From Boswellia sacra (lineage: Eukaryota > Streptophyta > Magnoliopsida > Sapindales > Burseraceae), in assembly GCA_013180625.2 (NCBI GenBank), contig SNVD02012185.1, forward strand, positions 1-64,000: 64,000 nt of DNA, in the 5' to 3' direction. Below the pieces are notes generated by a model. The model ran no database searches, was not told the origin of the DNA, and saw only the letters and a program-made list of their open reading frames with translations. The position numbers and the translations under genes are program-made. Below, piece after piece: positions 1 to 9,839 of the stretch. The stretch's first letter is position 1; the number at the start of each line of letters is the position of its first letter.

Positions 1-696
1 AAAAGAAGAAAAAAAAAGAACAAAAGAAGAAGAATAAGAGATCTATACCCTTAAGGTTCTTAAAAAGAATGAAACAACAAAGTGTGGGGGTGTAGTTTTC
101 TTTTGTTTTCTGGAAAAAAAAAGATTAAGTGTTCTAAATAAGTTTGGGGGAGTAACCTGGTGAATTGAAATGAAGTTGTGTTATAGGGTTGAACTCTACA
201 TAGTCTTGAATGATTTATGTGTTTGTGGGTGATTTGAGCCAAATTATTATCCTTTTATCATACCTTCACCCAAGCCAAACGTTACAAGCTTAATAAAGTC
301 CTACTTGATCCTTGGTGTTGTGCATATCTACATTAGTGGAGAGTGACTTGAAAAGCAGGCCTATGGAGTTCATTTATACACACATCTTCAATATTAAATA
401 TGATTCATTTTTATGCATAAACTCATCCGGGTTACAAGTGATTAGGTGAGAATGGCTCTACACACACACACTTGAGGAATTGAAATGAAGCGACACTAAT
501 CTTTAAGATAAAATTCTTGATCAAGTGCATTATTTTGAAGTTTTCCTTGGGTTATAATTAAGTACAATCTTTGAGGCCTATTTGCAAGATGAATCATTTG
601 TGTGTTTTAATTTTTTGTTGATTCTGTTTCGGTTTAGTTTTATTTCATATTGTCGTAGTTGCTCGAGGACTAGCAAAGTCTAAGTGTGGGGGAATT
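1..696 (+). repeat. Athila-like element A, 3' internal non-coding region
   Basis: This stretch is a close direct copy of 11740-12452, the region just before the 3' LTR of the element at 3455-13862. Shared landmarks are an A/G-rich start, the block with GAAACAACAAAGTGTGGGGG, a CACACACAC run, and the terminal purine tract AAGTGTGGGGGAATT immediately before TGATAAG. It is non-coding. The rest of this element lies left of the window. Confidence 0.8.
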
Positions 697-770
697 TGAT
701 AAGTGTCTATTTTTATATCATTTTCATATCAATTCGTCCATGTTTCTTTGCTATTTTCCTTGGTATTTGA
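697..770 (+). repeat. Truncated start of Athila-like LTR (element A)
   Basis: The sequence starts with TGATAAGTGTC right after the purine tract and follows the LTR start seen at 3455 and 12453 for about 70 bases. It then changes abruptly to an inverted LTR. The element is therefore broken inside its LTR. Confidence 0.7.
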
Positions 771-2203
771 TGCTTTCTAAACTAGCAATATGTCTACTAG
801 TACGGCACAAAATAAACTAAAGTTATACGTACGACGATCATCAGTTTCCCACGAGATCATTCAATTGAATTCGTATATGTTCCAGCAACATAAACCACAG
901 GGCTGGGTTTTGTTGAATCATTAACTAAATGAAATAAGAATGCAAATTAAGAATAACAAAACAGAAGTTAATTTGAATGAAAGATCAATGAGAGACACTT
1001 GGTTAAAGGTTCTTTCTCTGCCACAAGATATGAATTTGTGAATTAACATAGAATTGTAATCCAATTACAGCATTGAAGTTATCAACCGTAGATAACAACA
1101 AGCTCTTTTATCCCAATCTTTCCTTACTTTGTTGTTAAATAAAACAAGCTCTTTATTTAATCTCTATCCATTAAACAACCTAGAACACGCTCTCTAAGTT
1201 TAATTCAATAGAAGCATTACGATGAGAAAGATAGGTTGATCTAAGCAATAATCACACAAGTTCGGATTATTTAACCTAGGTTGTATTTTCCAATTGCAAT
1301 CTCTAATCACAATTTTGCTACTACTGATTGGAAATTCATGACAATTACGGATCAAGATTTCTAATCTAGCAATAGACAACAACAGATTTTATTCAGTTGG
1401 CCATTCCAAATACAATCAGTAAGCAATCATAAGCATTAGATATGGGAAAATACAAGCAACTTCAATTAGAGGATTGGATAACAATTTCTTACACAATCAA
1501 CTCACAAAATCCATATCAAGGGCTTTGAAATCACCCTCAACCAATTCAGATTTAGTTACACCTATTCAATCAGAATAACAAATACAATACAGAGAAATTC
1601 CAGAATTGAAAAGGAAAGAAAGAACTTAGCAAATTCTTTGAAAATCTTCTTTGTAGATGAACCTTCTTGGAATTGTAGTTCCTCCTCTTTCAAAATCTTC
1701 TTTCTCCTTCAAGAACTCCAAGGGATGAGAGAAATCCAGAAATGCAGCATCCTCCCACGTTTTCCCCTCTTCAAGTTTTTAAAATAAAACCCTAAAATGT
1801 GTTTAAATACTCTGCTACAGTAACGTGCTACAGTGTCCCGTATTATACATGCTACAGTGATGTGTGGAATTACAATTTCTACACTTCTTACACTGTTTTG
1901 ATTACAACTTTTGGTACACTGAATGGATTCATAAACCGTAAATTTCTCCAAAAAGTAGACATCGAGAGCTTTTCAACGGAATATGATATGTCATCGGGTT
2001 CATTGTATATCAATACAATTAAATCCGAGAAGATGGTTGACTAGTAGAGGTCAAAATGAAGGGTTTTACTCCATTTTTTGTGCAAGTTGCTCCAAAACTC
2101 CTACAAACATCAAAACCACACAAAAACATAAAAATACCAAGGAATATAGCAAAGAAACATGGACGAATTGATACAAAAGTAATACGTAAATAGACACCTA
2201 TCA
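771..2203 (-). repeat. Athila-like LTR, inverted (element B)
   Basis: Read on the minus strand this matches the LTRs at 3455-5016 and 12453-13862 along its length. Landmarks include the reverse complements of the triple CTGTAGCA motif (about 1807-1858), the block around 1260-1300 that matches 13370-13420, and the LTR start, seen here as CACCTATCA ending at 2203. The distal end near 771 is more diverged than the rest. Confidence 0.8.
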
Positions 2204-3434
2204 AATTCCCCCACACTTAGACTTTGCTAGTCCTCGAGAAACTAAAATGATAAGAAACAAAACTAAACCGAAACAGAATCAAAGAAAAATTAAAACACAC
2301 AAATGCTTCAACTTGCAAATAGGCCTCAAAGATTGTAATTAATTATAACCCAAGGAAAACTTCAAAATAATGCACTTGATCAAGAATTTTATCTCAAAGA
2401 TTAGTTTCGCTTCATTTCAATTCCTCAAGCGTGTGTGTGGGTAGAGCCATTCTCACCTAATCACTTGTAACCCGGATGAGTTTATGCATAAAAATGAATC
2501 ATATTTAATATTAAAGAGGTGTGTATAAATGAACTCCATAGGCCTGCTTTTCAAGTCACTCTCCACTAATGTAGACATGCACAACACCAAGGATCAAGTA
2601 GGACTTTATTAAGCTTGTAATATTTGGCTTGGGTGAAGGTATGATAAAGGATAATAATTTGGCTCAAATCACCCACAAACACATAAATCATTCAAGATTA
2701 TGTAGAGCTCACCCCTATAAGACAACTTTATTTTAATTCACCAGGTTACTCCCCCAAACTTATTTAGAACACTCAATCTTCCTTTTTTTTTTTTTTTCTC
2801 TTCTCTTCTTCTTCTTTTTTTGTAGAAAACAAAAGAAACTACACCCCCACACTTTGGTGTTTCATTCTTTTTAAGAACACCCAAGGGTATAGAACTCTTT
2901 TTCTTTTCTTTTTCTTTTCTTTTTTTTTTTTACTGCAATTGCACTCCCCCACACTTAAACAATACATTGTCCTCAATGTTTAAGTACGTGGAAGATAAGT
3001 ACAGATTTTTTTTCTCTTTTTTTATTACAAACATAATAAAACTCACTTGCATTGCTCATGGCACAATCCAACCTCCTCTAACTTCCCAAAACCAAAACAT
3101 AGCTCAAAATGTAATTGCGAATGATTTACATGCTCATAGGTAAGGGATAAACTGATTGGAAAAAATTCAATTGAGATTAGGAAATCTTTTAGTGAGTTAA
3201 CAAAGAAAAAGGTTTACAGAGGCTCAAAGGGGTAACTAGGGATCAATTTTAGTCAAGGTTGGCTCTAAGGCTCAAACGATCCAAAGATGGCCTAAATCAT
3301 TTCCCTAATGTTGCACAGTCTAGGATTTCGCCTCGAGTGACCATCAAACAAGTTCTAGAATTCATTGAAATCTGGAAAAACACTTAAATTACATAAACTT
3401 TCTCTAAGTAAACAAATAACTCAGTGATAATGCT
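2204..3434 (-). repeat. Athila-like 3' internal region, inverted (element B)
   Basis: This is the reverse complement of about 11225-12452. It starts with the purine tract (as AATTCCCCCACACTTA) next to the LTR at 2203 and runs to about 3434, where homology stops. It is non-coding, with several C-rich copies of the purine-tract motif. A 20-base echo of an LTR start (TGATAGGTTTCTATTA, 3434-3449) precedes the next LTR. Confidence 0.75.
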
Positions 3435-3796
3435 TGATAGGTTTCTATTATGTATGATAAGTGTCTATTTATATATCATTTTCATATCACTTCGTCCATG
3501 TTTCTTTGCTATATTCCTTGGTATTTTTATGTTTTTGTGTGGTTTTGATGTTTGTAGGAGTTTTGGAGCAACTTGCACAAAAATGGAGTAAAACCCTTCA
3601 TTTTTACCTCTGCTAGTCAGTGATCTTCTCGGAATTAATTGTATTGAGATACAATGAACCCGATGACATATTATATACCGTTGGAAAGCTCTCGAAGTCT
3701 ATTTTCTGGAGAAATTACGGTTTATAAATCCATTCAGTGTACCAAAAGTTGTAATCAAAACAGTGTGACAAGTATAGAAATGTAATTCCACAAATC

Positions 3797-3854
3797 ACTG
3801 TAGCATGTATAATACGGGACACTGTAGCAGGTAACTATAGCAGAGTATTTAAAC
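3797..3854 (+). promoter_or_regulatory. Predicted LTR core promoter with repeated CTGTAGCA motif
   Basis: Three copies of (A)CTGTAGCAG or a near variant (about 3797, 3820 and 3833) lie just upstream of the TATA-like TATTTAAAC at 3846. The same arrangement recurs at 12796-12853 and inverted near 1807-1858. Spacing to the TATA-like box is kept in all copies. Promoter function is inferred. Confidence 0.45.
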
Positions 3855-4720
3855 ACATTTTAGGGTTTTATTTTCATAACTTGAAGAGGGGAGAACGTGG
3901 TGGAGGCTTCAGCTCTGGAATTCTTTCATCTCTTGGAGTTCTTGAAGGAGAAAGGAAGCTTGGAAAGAGGAAGAACTACAATCCAAAAGAGAATTACATC
4001 AAATTTGCTAAGTTTTTCCCTTCCCTTTCATTTTCTGGAATGTCTCCATGTTGTATTGTATTTACCACGTTCTTAAACATGTGTAACTGAATCTGAAGTG
4101 GTTGAGGGTGATTTCAAAGCCCCTGATATGGTTTTTGTGAGTTGATTGTGCAAGAAGTTGTTATCCAATTCTCTAATTGAAGTGCTTGTATTTTCCCATA
4201 TCTAATGCTTATGATTGCTTGCGGATTGTATTTGGAATGGCCAACTGAATATAATCTGGTTGTTGTCTATTGCTAGAGTAGAAATCTTGATCCGTAATTG
4301 TCTTGAATTTCTAATCCTTAGTAGCAAAATTTTGATCAGAGATTGCAATTGGAGAATACAACCTAATTTAAATAATCCGAGCTTGTGTGTTTATTGCTTA
4401 GATCAACCTATCTTTCTTATCGTAATGCATCCATTGAATTAAAATTAGAGAGCTTGTTCTAGGTTGTTTAATGGATAGAGATTAAATAAAGAGCCTGTTT
4501 TATTTAACAACAAAGTAAGGAAAGATTGGGATAACAGAGCTTGTTGTTATCTACGATTGATAATTTCAATGGTGTAATTGGATGACAATTCTGTGATTAA
4601 TTCGCAAATCCATATCTTGTGGTAGAGAATAATCCATTAAACAGATTTCTTTCATTGTGTATCTCTCAATTGATTTAACTTTGCATTGTATTATTCTTCA
4701 TTTGCTTTCGATTTGAGTTT

Positions 4721-5016
4721 AGTTAATCAATCAACAAAACCCCCCATTTATTCTGTTTTCGATTTCGAATAACAAATTCAATTAGAATCAATCCTCGTGG
4801 GAACGATATCTTACTCATCACTTTATTACTTGTGCGACTAGTTAACTTGCTAGTTTCGAACGCAATCACTTAGTTAATCAATCAACAAAACCCCCCAGTT
4901 ATTCTGTTTTCGCTTTCGAAATAACAAATTTAATTAGAATCAATCCTCGTGGGAACGATATCTTACTCATCACTTTATTACTTGTGCGACTAGTTTACTT
5001 GCTAGTTTCGAACGCA
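4721..5016 (+). repeat. Tandem duplication of about 151 bp at the LTR 3' end
   Basis: The block starting AGTTAATCAATCAACAAAAC at 4721 is repeated at 4872. Each copy carries the C-rich run, CCTCGTGGGAACGATATC and the LTR-terminal GCTAGTTTCGAACGCA-type end. The 3' LTR has one copy only. The duplication therefore arose after insertion, or the two LTRs come from different insertions. Confidence 0.8.
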
Positions 5017-5020
5017 TATA

Positions 5021-6995
5021 GATCTTATATGTTCCTTACCCTTCCAACAAGTGTGCGGGATATTCGTTCTTTTCTCTGTCATGCAGGTTTCTATCGTCGA
5101 TACATCAAAGACTTCTAGAAGATAGCATTGCCTCTATTCAGATTATTGCAAAATGATGTGGCCTTTGAATTTGATGAGAAATGCAAAGAGGCATTTGAGA
5201 AACTGAAGGAACTCTTGACTTCAGCTCCAATAATCCAATCTCCAAAATGGAATCATCCATTCGAGATCATGTGTGATGCGAGTGATTATGCTGTGGGTGC
5301 CGTTTGGGGTCAAAGAATTGGCAGAGTTCCACATGCCATTTATTACGCATCTCGGACTTTAAATGATGCTCAACTTAATTATTCTACCACTGAAAAAGAG
5401 CTGCTAGCGGTTATATTTGCTTTAGAAAAGTTTCGATCTTATTTGATTGGTACTAAAGTAACCGTTTATTCTGATCATGCAGCTTTGAGGTACTTGCTCA
5501 CAAAAAAAGATGCTAAACCAAGGCTTATTAGGTGGATACTCCTTTTATAGGAGTTTGACTTGGAAATCAAAGACAAGAAGGGAAGTGAAAACTTAGTTGC
5601 AGACCATCTTAGTCGCATTGTCCATGACGAGGATGTACTGCCATTACAAGAAAGTTTTCCGGATGAACAATTGCTGTCTCTACAAGTAGCAGCCCCTTGG
5701 TATGCGGATATTGTTAATTACTTAGTTACCAAGAAGCTACCACATGACTTGACTCGAGCTCAAAGAGACAAGATCAAAAACATTGCCAAATATTACATAT
5801 GGGAGATCCATACTTATGGAAGCATTGTTCTGATCAAGTGATAAGAAGGTGTGTTTCTGAATCTGAATTTAATTCAATTTTGACCTTCTGTCATTCTTAT
5901 GCATGTGGCGGTCACTTTGGACCAAAAAGAACAGCCCTGAAAGTTCTTGATTGTGGATTCTACTGGCCATCCTTGTTCAAAGATGCATATCTATTTTGCA
6001 AAGCTTGTGATCGTTGTCAAAGGACAGGTAATTTAAGCGCCAAAAATCAAAAGCCACAGACCCCTATACTTGTTGTTGAGATTTTTGATGTGTGGGGTAT
6101 TGATTTCATGTGTCCTTTTCCTTCATCTTTTGGTAATGTTTACATTATACTTGCTGTGGATTATGTTTCTAAATGGGTGGAAGCAAAAGCTACGAGAACT
6201 AATGATTCTAAAGTTGTTGTAGATTTTATAAAATCTAACATTTTTGCAAGATTTGGAACACCAAGAGCCATAATTAGGGATAGAGGAACACACTTTTGCA
6301 ACAGATCATTTGAAGCCTTGCTCAAGAAATACAACATCACTCACAGGGTGTCTACTGCATATCATCCACAAACTAATGGTCAAGTTGAAGTTTCAAATCG
6401 GGAAGTCAAGTCCATTCTCGAGAAGACAGTGAATCCGAGTAAAAAAGATTGGAGCCTACGATTGAATGATGCACTTTGGGCCTACCGAACTGCTTACAAG
6501 ACACCTATTGGGATGTCTTCGTATAGGTTAGTCTATGGTAAGCCGTGTCACCTTCCAGTAGAGCTCGAACACAAAGCATGGTGGGCAGTAAAGCTTTGTA
6601 ACCTGGAGATGGATGCTGTTGGAGAACAAAGGAAGCTTCAACTGCAAGAATTGGAAGAACTTAGAAATGATGCCTATGAGAATTCCAGAATTTACAAGGA
6701 GAGAACTAAGGCATTTCATGATAAAATGATTTCCAGGAAGAATTTTGAAGTGGGACAGAAAGTTCTTTTATTTCATTCTCGCCTCAAGTTATTTCCAGGT
6801 AAATTACGATCTCGATTGGTTGGACCTTTTGTTATTACTAATGTTTTTCCCCATGGTGCAGTGGAAATCAAGAGCTTAAAAACGGATAAAGTATTCAAGG
6901 TGAATGGGCACAGGTTGAAGCCTTACTATGAGAATTCAGTGATGCAGGACATCGATGAGTTACCTCTCTACGAGCCAACTTATCTTGATGGGTGA
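5021..6995 (+). pseudogene. Truncated gypsy (Athila-like) pol: RT tail, RNase H, integrase
   Basis: Only the last part of pol remains. It opens with the end of reverse transcriptase and its connection (RSFLCHAGFYRRYIKDF, then a TAG at 5117-5119). RNase H follows at about 5230-5550, with [11 protein letters not shown], the TEKEL glutamate and the SDHAAL aspartate. A TAG at 5548-5550 and a one-base deletion near 5807 break the frame. From 5807 integrase is open to 6995: an HHCC zinc region ending CKACDRCQ, then the catalytic triad (D in [10 protein letters not shown] in [10 protein letters not shown] in [10 protein letters not shown]). The C terminus includes a [15 protein letters not shown] motif typical of Athila-type integrases, and no chromodomain is seen. 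The element could not mobilise itself because its gag, protease and RT core are absent. Confidence 0.9.
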
Positions 6996-7440
6996 GGACA
7001 GATAACGTCAGGCTGAGGACGTTAAACCAAGTGCTTATTGGGAGGCAACCCAATGTTTTGAAATATAAATAAAAAGAGACAAAGAAAAGAAGGTAGTATT
7101 GATCAATTTTTGTGTTTCGAGGAGATTCCTCTCATGGGCTATTATAATTGATCAGTTTTATCTCTCTTTGTCATTTGTCTCATTTGCTTTGTTGTTTGTT
7201 TTTGACTTTCATTTGCTCTTGTGTTTTTATTTCTTTTATGTGCCTCTATTTTCTTTTCTTTTCTTTTCTTTTCTTGTGTTTAATTTGATTATTCCGTGCT
7301 TCGAGTTCAGTTGTGCAACAGCTTGAGGAAACATTCAAACGGGAGTTGAAGCCATTGTTCGAAGGTTTGAAAAGTGCATATCTGGGAGAAGAACAAACTC
7401 AATCGCATTATCGGTAATATCTCTCCTTTTCTTCTCTTAA
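6996..7440 (+). other. Post-pol spacer of element C, no gene seen
   Basis: It begins with a short block containing GGGAGGCAACCC (about 7041-7052), a sequence commonly found just after pol in plant non-chromovirus gypsy elements. A T-rich tract with TTTTC repeats (7190-7290) and a short unassigned stretch follow. A 75-codon frame at 7099-7326 is low-complexity and not credible as a gene. Confidence 0.6.
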
Positions 7441-7995
7441 ATGGATGCTGATATCTTTCTATCGAACCTTCGTAAATATTTCCCTTCACTTCCTCAAAAT
7501 GCTGTGTTTAAAATTTATAAAGTACGGATGACTAGACTTTGGGTATTAATGCTCCTAAATGTGCCTGCGGATATCCGATGGCTTATCGAAGCCAAGGTGA
7601 GATTGTCCGGTGAGCCGGACATTAATCTCGCAAAATACATGCCTTGTCTAGGAAAGAGCTACTACGCCAAGAGGCGAAGAGCGAAAAGGTTACAAGTATG
7701 TTATAAATGTGCTAGATGGAATTGTAAACAGACATGTCGTTCATTAGGTTTTGCGTCCAGGAATAGAGAAGATAAACTTTCATTTATTAAGCATGGTTTG
7801 AGTCATGAGTCGCTGGATAATGTTTTGTTAACTCTCGAGTCACATTCTTGTGGACTTGTTCAGCTTGAATTGCTTAATCTATGGACACAATTTCGTGATG
7901 AATTGCAGTGTTATAGTCTAGGGAATCTGACTAAAAACGACCCTGTTTGCCAGTTTAAAAGAAAACTAGATGGGAAGCAAATCCCCGACTCATAG
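7441..7995 (+). CDS. Basic, cysteine-rich protein of retroelement cargo (possible zinc-finger nucleic-acid-binding protein)
   Basis: This is an open frame of 184 codons from ATG 7441 to TAG 7993-7995, between pol and the LOG copies of element C. Residues 1-65 hold hydrophobic helical stretches. An arginine/lysine patch (AKRRRAKR, about 76-83) is followed at once by a cysteine cluster (CYKCARWNCKQTC, about 87-99) and then a segment with FIKHG (about 115-119). This order matches the layout of nucleic-acid-binding, silencing-suppressor-type proteins of Betaflexiviridae plant viruses. That is a resemblance in pattern, not a proven homology. It is not a standard gag, pol or aspartic protease domain. 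An env-position or lineage-specific Athila reading frame is the alternative. A decayed partial copy lies at 9029-9317. Confidence 0.5.
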   Translation: MDADIFLSNLRKYFPSLPQNAVFKIYKVRMTRLWVLMLLNVPADIRWLIEAKVRLSGEPDINLAKYMPCLGKSYYAKRRRAKRLQVCYKCARWNCKQTCRSLGFASRNREDKLSFIKHGLSHESLDNVLLTLESHSCGLVQLELLNLWTQFRDELQCYSLGNLTKNDPVCQFKRKLDGKQIPDS

Positions 7996-8215
7996 AAGGC
8001 GTTTCAGCCGTTACTGGACGTAAAACCAGAGGAAGATGTGAGCCACAATCACAACTACTTGTATATTTGAATGTGTGTTGTTGTTGTAGAATTTTTTTTT
8101 CTTGTTCCGTTTGATCTGATTATCAATGTTGTTTTTGTGTTGTTGTTGTTTGTTGAGTTTGTTTGTTTTAATTTCAAGTTTTCTTTTTGACAAACCATAT
8201 GACTACCCTATGGCA
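7996..8215 (+). other. Cargo spacer between cysteine-rich frame and hairpin array
   Basis: This is non-coding sequence with a TTGTTG-rich tract (about 8075-8165). It recurs almost unchanged at 9318-9535 in the second unit. No gene or RNA family was recognised. Confidence 0.6.
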
Positions 8216-8221
8216 TAAGTA

Positions 8222-8480
8222 CACGTGGGAGACAAGTGTGGAGGTTTTGTCAACCTCCACCGAAAGTGTATCTCTATTTTTATGCTTCACGTGGGAGACA
8301 AGTGTGGGGGTTTTGTCAACCCCCGCCGAAAGTGTATCTCCATTTTCCATGCTTCACGTGGGAGACAAGTGTGTAGGTTTTGTCAAACCTCGCCGAAGCA
8401 TATCTCATTTTTTCAAATCTTGGGGCGATAAATCTGCATCGAGCAACCCCCACCGAAAGTATGTCCCCATGTGTCAAAAT
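8222..8480 (+). repeat. Hairpin-forming minisatellite, three units plus remnant (copy 1)
   Basis: Units of about 66 bases start with CACGTGGGAGACAAGTGT at 8222, 8288 and 8355. Each holds an inverted repeat around a TTGTC loop: GGAGGTT/AACCTCC (8240-8258), GGGGGTT/AACCCCC (8306-8324) and a weaker TAGGTTT/AAACCTC. The third stem pair changes from A-T to G-C on both arms together, so pairing is kept. Each unit also has a G-box-like CACGTG. A fourth, decayed unit lies near 8441-8475. The array sits about 120 bases upstream of the LOG start codon. Confidence 0.8.
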
Positions 8481-8603
8481 TTGAGAGTTTTATGGGTGTA
8501 TATATACATTCTGCATATTTTTATATGTCATTCCATAACCTGTCTTGCAATTGAAAAGCATAATATCTAACGTGTCTTACACAAGATTAGAGCACTTGTA
8601 GCA

Positions 8604-9029
8604 ATGGAGAAAACACCAATTCGGCGATTCCGCAATATATGCGTATTTTGTGGATCGCAATTTGGTAAAGATGGAGAGTTTACCACAGCAGCTCTTGATC
8701 TTGGTAGGACATTAGCTGCAAGGGGTATTTATTTGATTTATGGAGGGGGTAGTCTTGGGTTAATGGGGTGTGTGTCGACAGCTGCATCCTTGGGAGGAAG
8801 TAAAGTTTTCGGCATTATCCCTAAACCATTAGCTGTGCGAGATATCGTAGGCAACACAATCGGGGAAGAGTTACAAGTCTCTAGCATGCATGAGCGGATT
8901 GCACATATGATTGTTAAGTCCGATGCATTTATAGCTTTACCCGGTGGTTATGGCACATTAGAGGAGATATTTCCAATCACCTCTTGGGCACAGCTAAACA
9001 TCCATAAAAAACCCATTGGTTTGTTATAA
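8604..9029 (+). pseudogene. LOG: Captured LOG (cytokinin riboside 5'-monophosphate phosphoribohydrolase), copy 1, 3'-truncated
   Basis: LOG enzymes release active cytokinin bases from cytokinin nucleotides in one step. The 141-codon frame shows CVFCGS (residues 13-18), [10 protein letters not shown] (46-55), IIPKPL (71-76), the MHER arginine (98) and the signature PGGYGTLEE (113-121). It ends at a TAA created by the duplication junction, so about 90 C-terminal residues are lost. Plant LOG genes are normally interrupted by several introns; here the coding sequence is continuous, as expected of a copy made from spliced mRNA. It lies inside an LTR element between pol and the 3' LTR. Some loop residues depart from the usual LOG consensus (for example QFG after CGS). 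Confidence 0.9.
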
Positions 9030-9317
9030 ATGTGCTAAGATGGAATTGTAACCAGACTTGCGTTCATTAGGTTTTGCGTCAAGGAATAGAGAAGATAAAC
9101 TTTCATTTATTAAGAATGGTTTGAGTAATGAGTCGCTGGATAATGTTTGTTAACTCTCGAGTCACATTCTTGTGGACTTGTTCAGCGTGAATTGCTTAAT
9201 CTATGGACACAATTTCGTGATGAATTGCAGTGTTATAGTCTAGGGAATCTGACTAAAAACGACCTGGTTTGCCAGTTTATAAGAAAACTGGATGGGAAGC
9301 AAATCCCCGACTCATAG
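9029..9317 (+). pseudogene. Decayed partial second copy of the cysteine-rich frame
   Basis: This aligns with 7697-7995, the C-terminal half of the cysteine-rich frame, ending at the same TAG. It has an inserted A near 9043, lost bases near 9058 and 9148, and several replacement changes. No open frame survives and the N-terminal half is absent. Confidence 0.8.
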
Positions 9318-9541
9318 AAGGCGTTTCAGCCGTTACTGGACGTAAAACCAGAGGAAGATGGAGCCACAATCACAACTACTTGTATATTTGAATGTGTGTT
9401 GTTGTTGTCAATTTTTTTTTTCTTGTTTCGTTTGATCTGATTATCAATGTTGTTTTTGTGTTGTTGTTGTTTGTTGATTTTGTTTGTTTTAATTTCAAGT
9501 TTCTTTTTGACAAACCATATGACTACCCTATGGCATAAGTA

Positions 9542-9690
9542 CACGTGGGAGACAAGTGTGGAGGTTTTGTCAACCCCCGCCGAAAGTGTATCTCCATTTT
9601 CTATGTTTCACGTGGGAGACAAGTGTGTAGGTTTTGTCAACCTCGCCGAAAGCATATCTCATTTTTTCAAATCTTGGGGCGATAAAATTA
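9542..9690 (+). repeat. Hairpin-forming minisatellite, two units (copy 2)
   Basis: This is the second-unit counterpart of 8222-8480, with two units only. The first hairpin (9560-9578) has the left arm GGAGGTT of unit 1 and the right arm AACCCCC of unit 2 from copy 1, leaving one mismatch. This looks like loss of one unit by recombination within the shared TTGTC loop. The decayed fourth unit is also missing (GATAAAATTATG at the gap). Confidence 0.75.
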
Positions 9691-9839
9691 TGTCCCCATG
9701 TGTCAAATTTAAGAGTTTTACGTGTGTATATATCCATGCTGCATATTTTGAAATGTCATTTTATAACCTGTCTTGCACTTGAATCGCATAATACCTAACG
9801 TACATCATTGTCTTACACAAGATTAGAGCACTTGTAGAA

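Larger units (their letters stand above)
3455..5016 (+). repeat. 5' LTR of Athila-like gypsy element C
   Basis: The LTR starts TGATAAGTG and ends CGAACGCA. It is paired with 12453-13862 in the same orientation. It is about 150 bases longer than its partner because its last part is duplicated in tandem (repeat starts 4721 and 4872). Position 5017 enters pol sequence directly with no visible primer binding site, so leader, gag, protease and most of reverse transcriptase have been deleted. The bases flanking the two LTRs (ATGTA and TCAGA) do not form a target duplication, so this is not one clean insertion. Confidence 0.85.

Noticed and set aside
3881..4442. Frames of 69 and 75 codons, with near copies at 12880-13441
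   Set aside because: Repeated because both are LTR sequence; no start context, domain or constraint.
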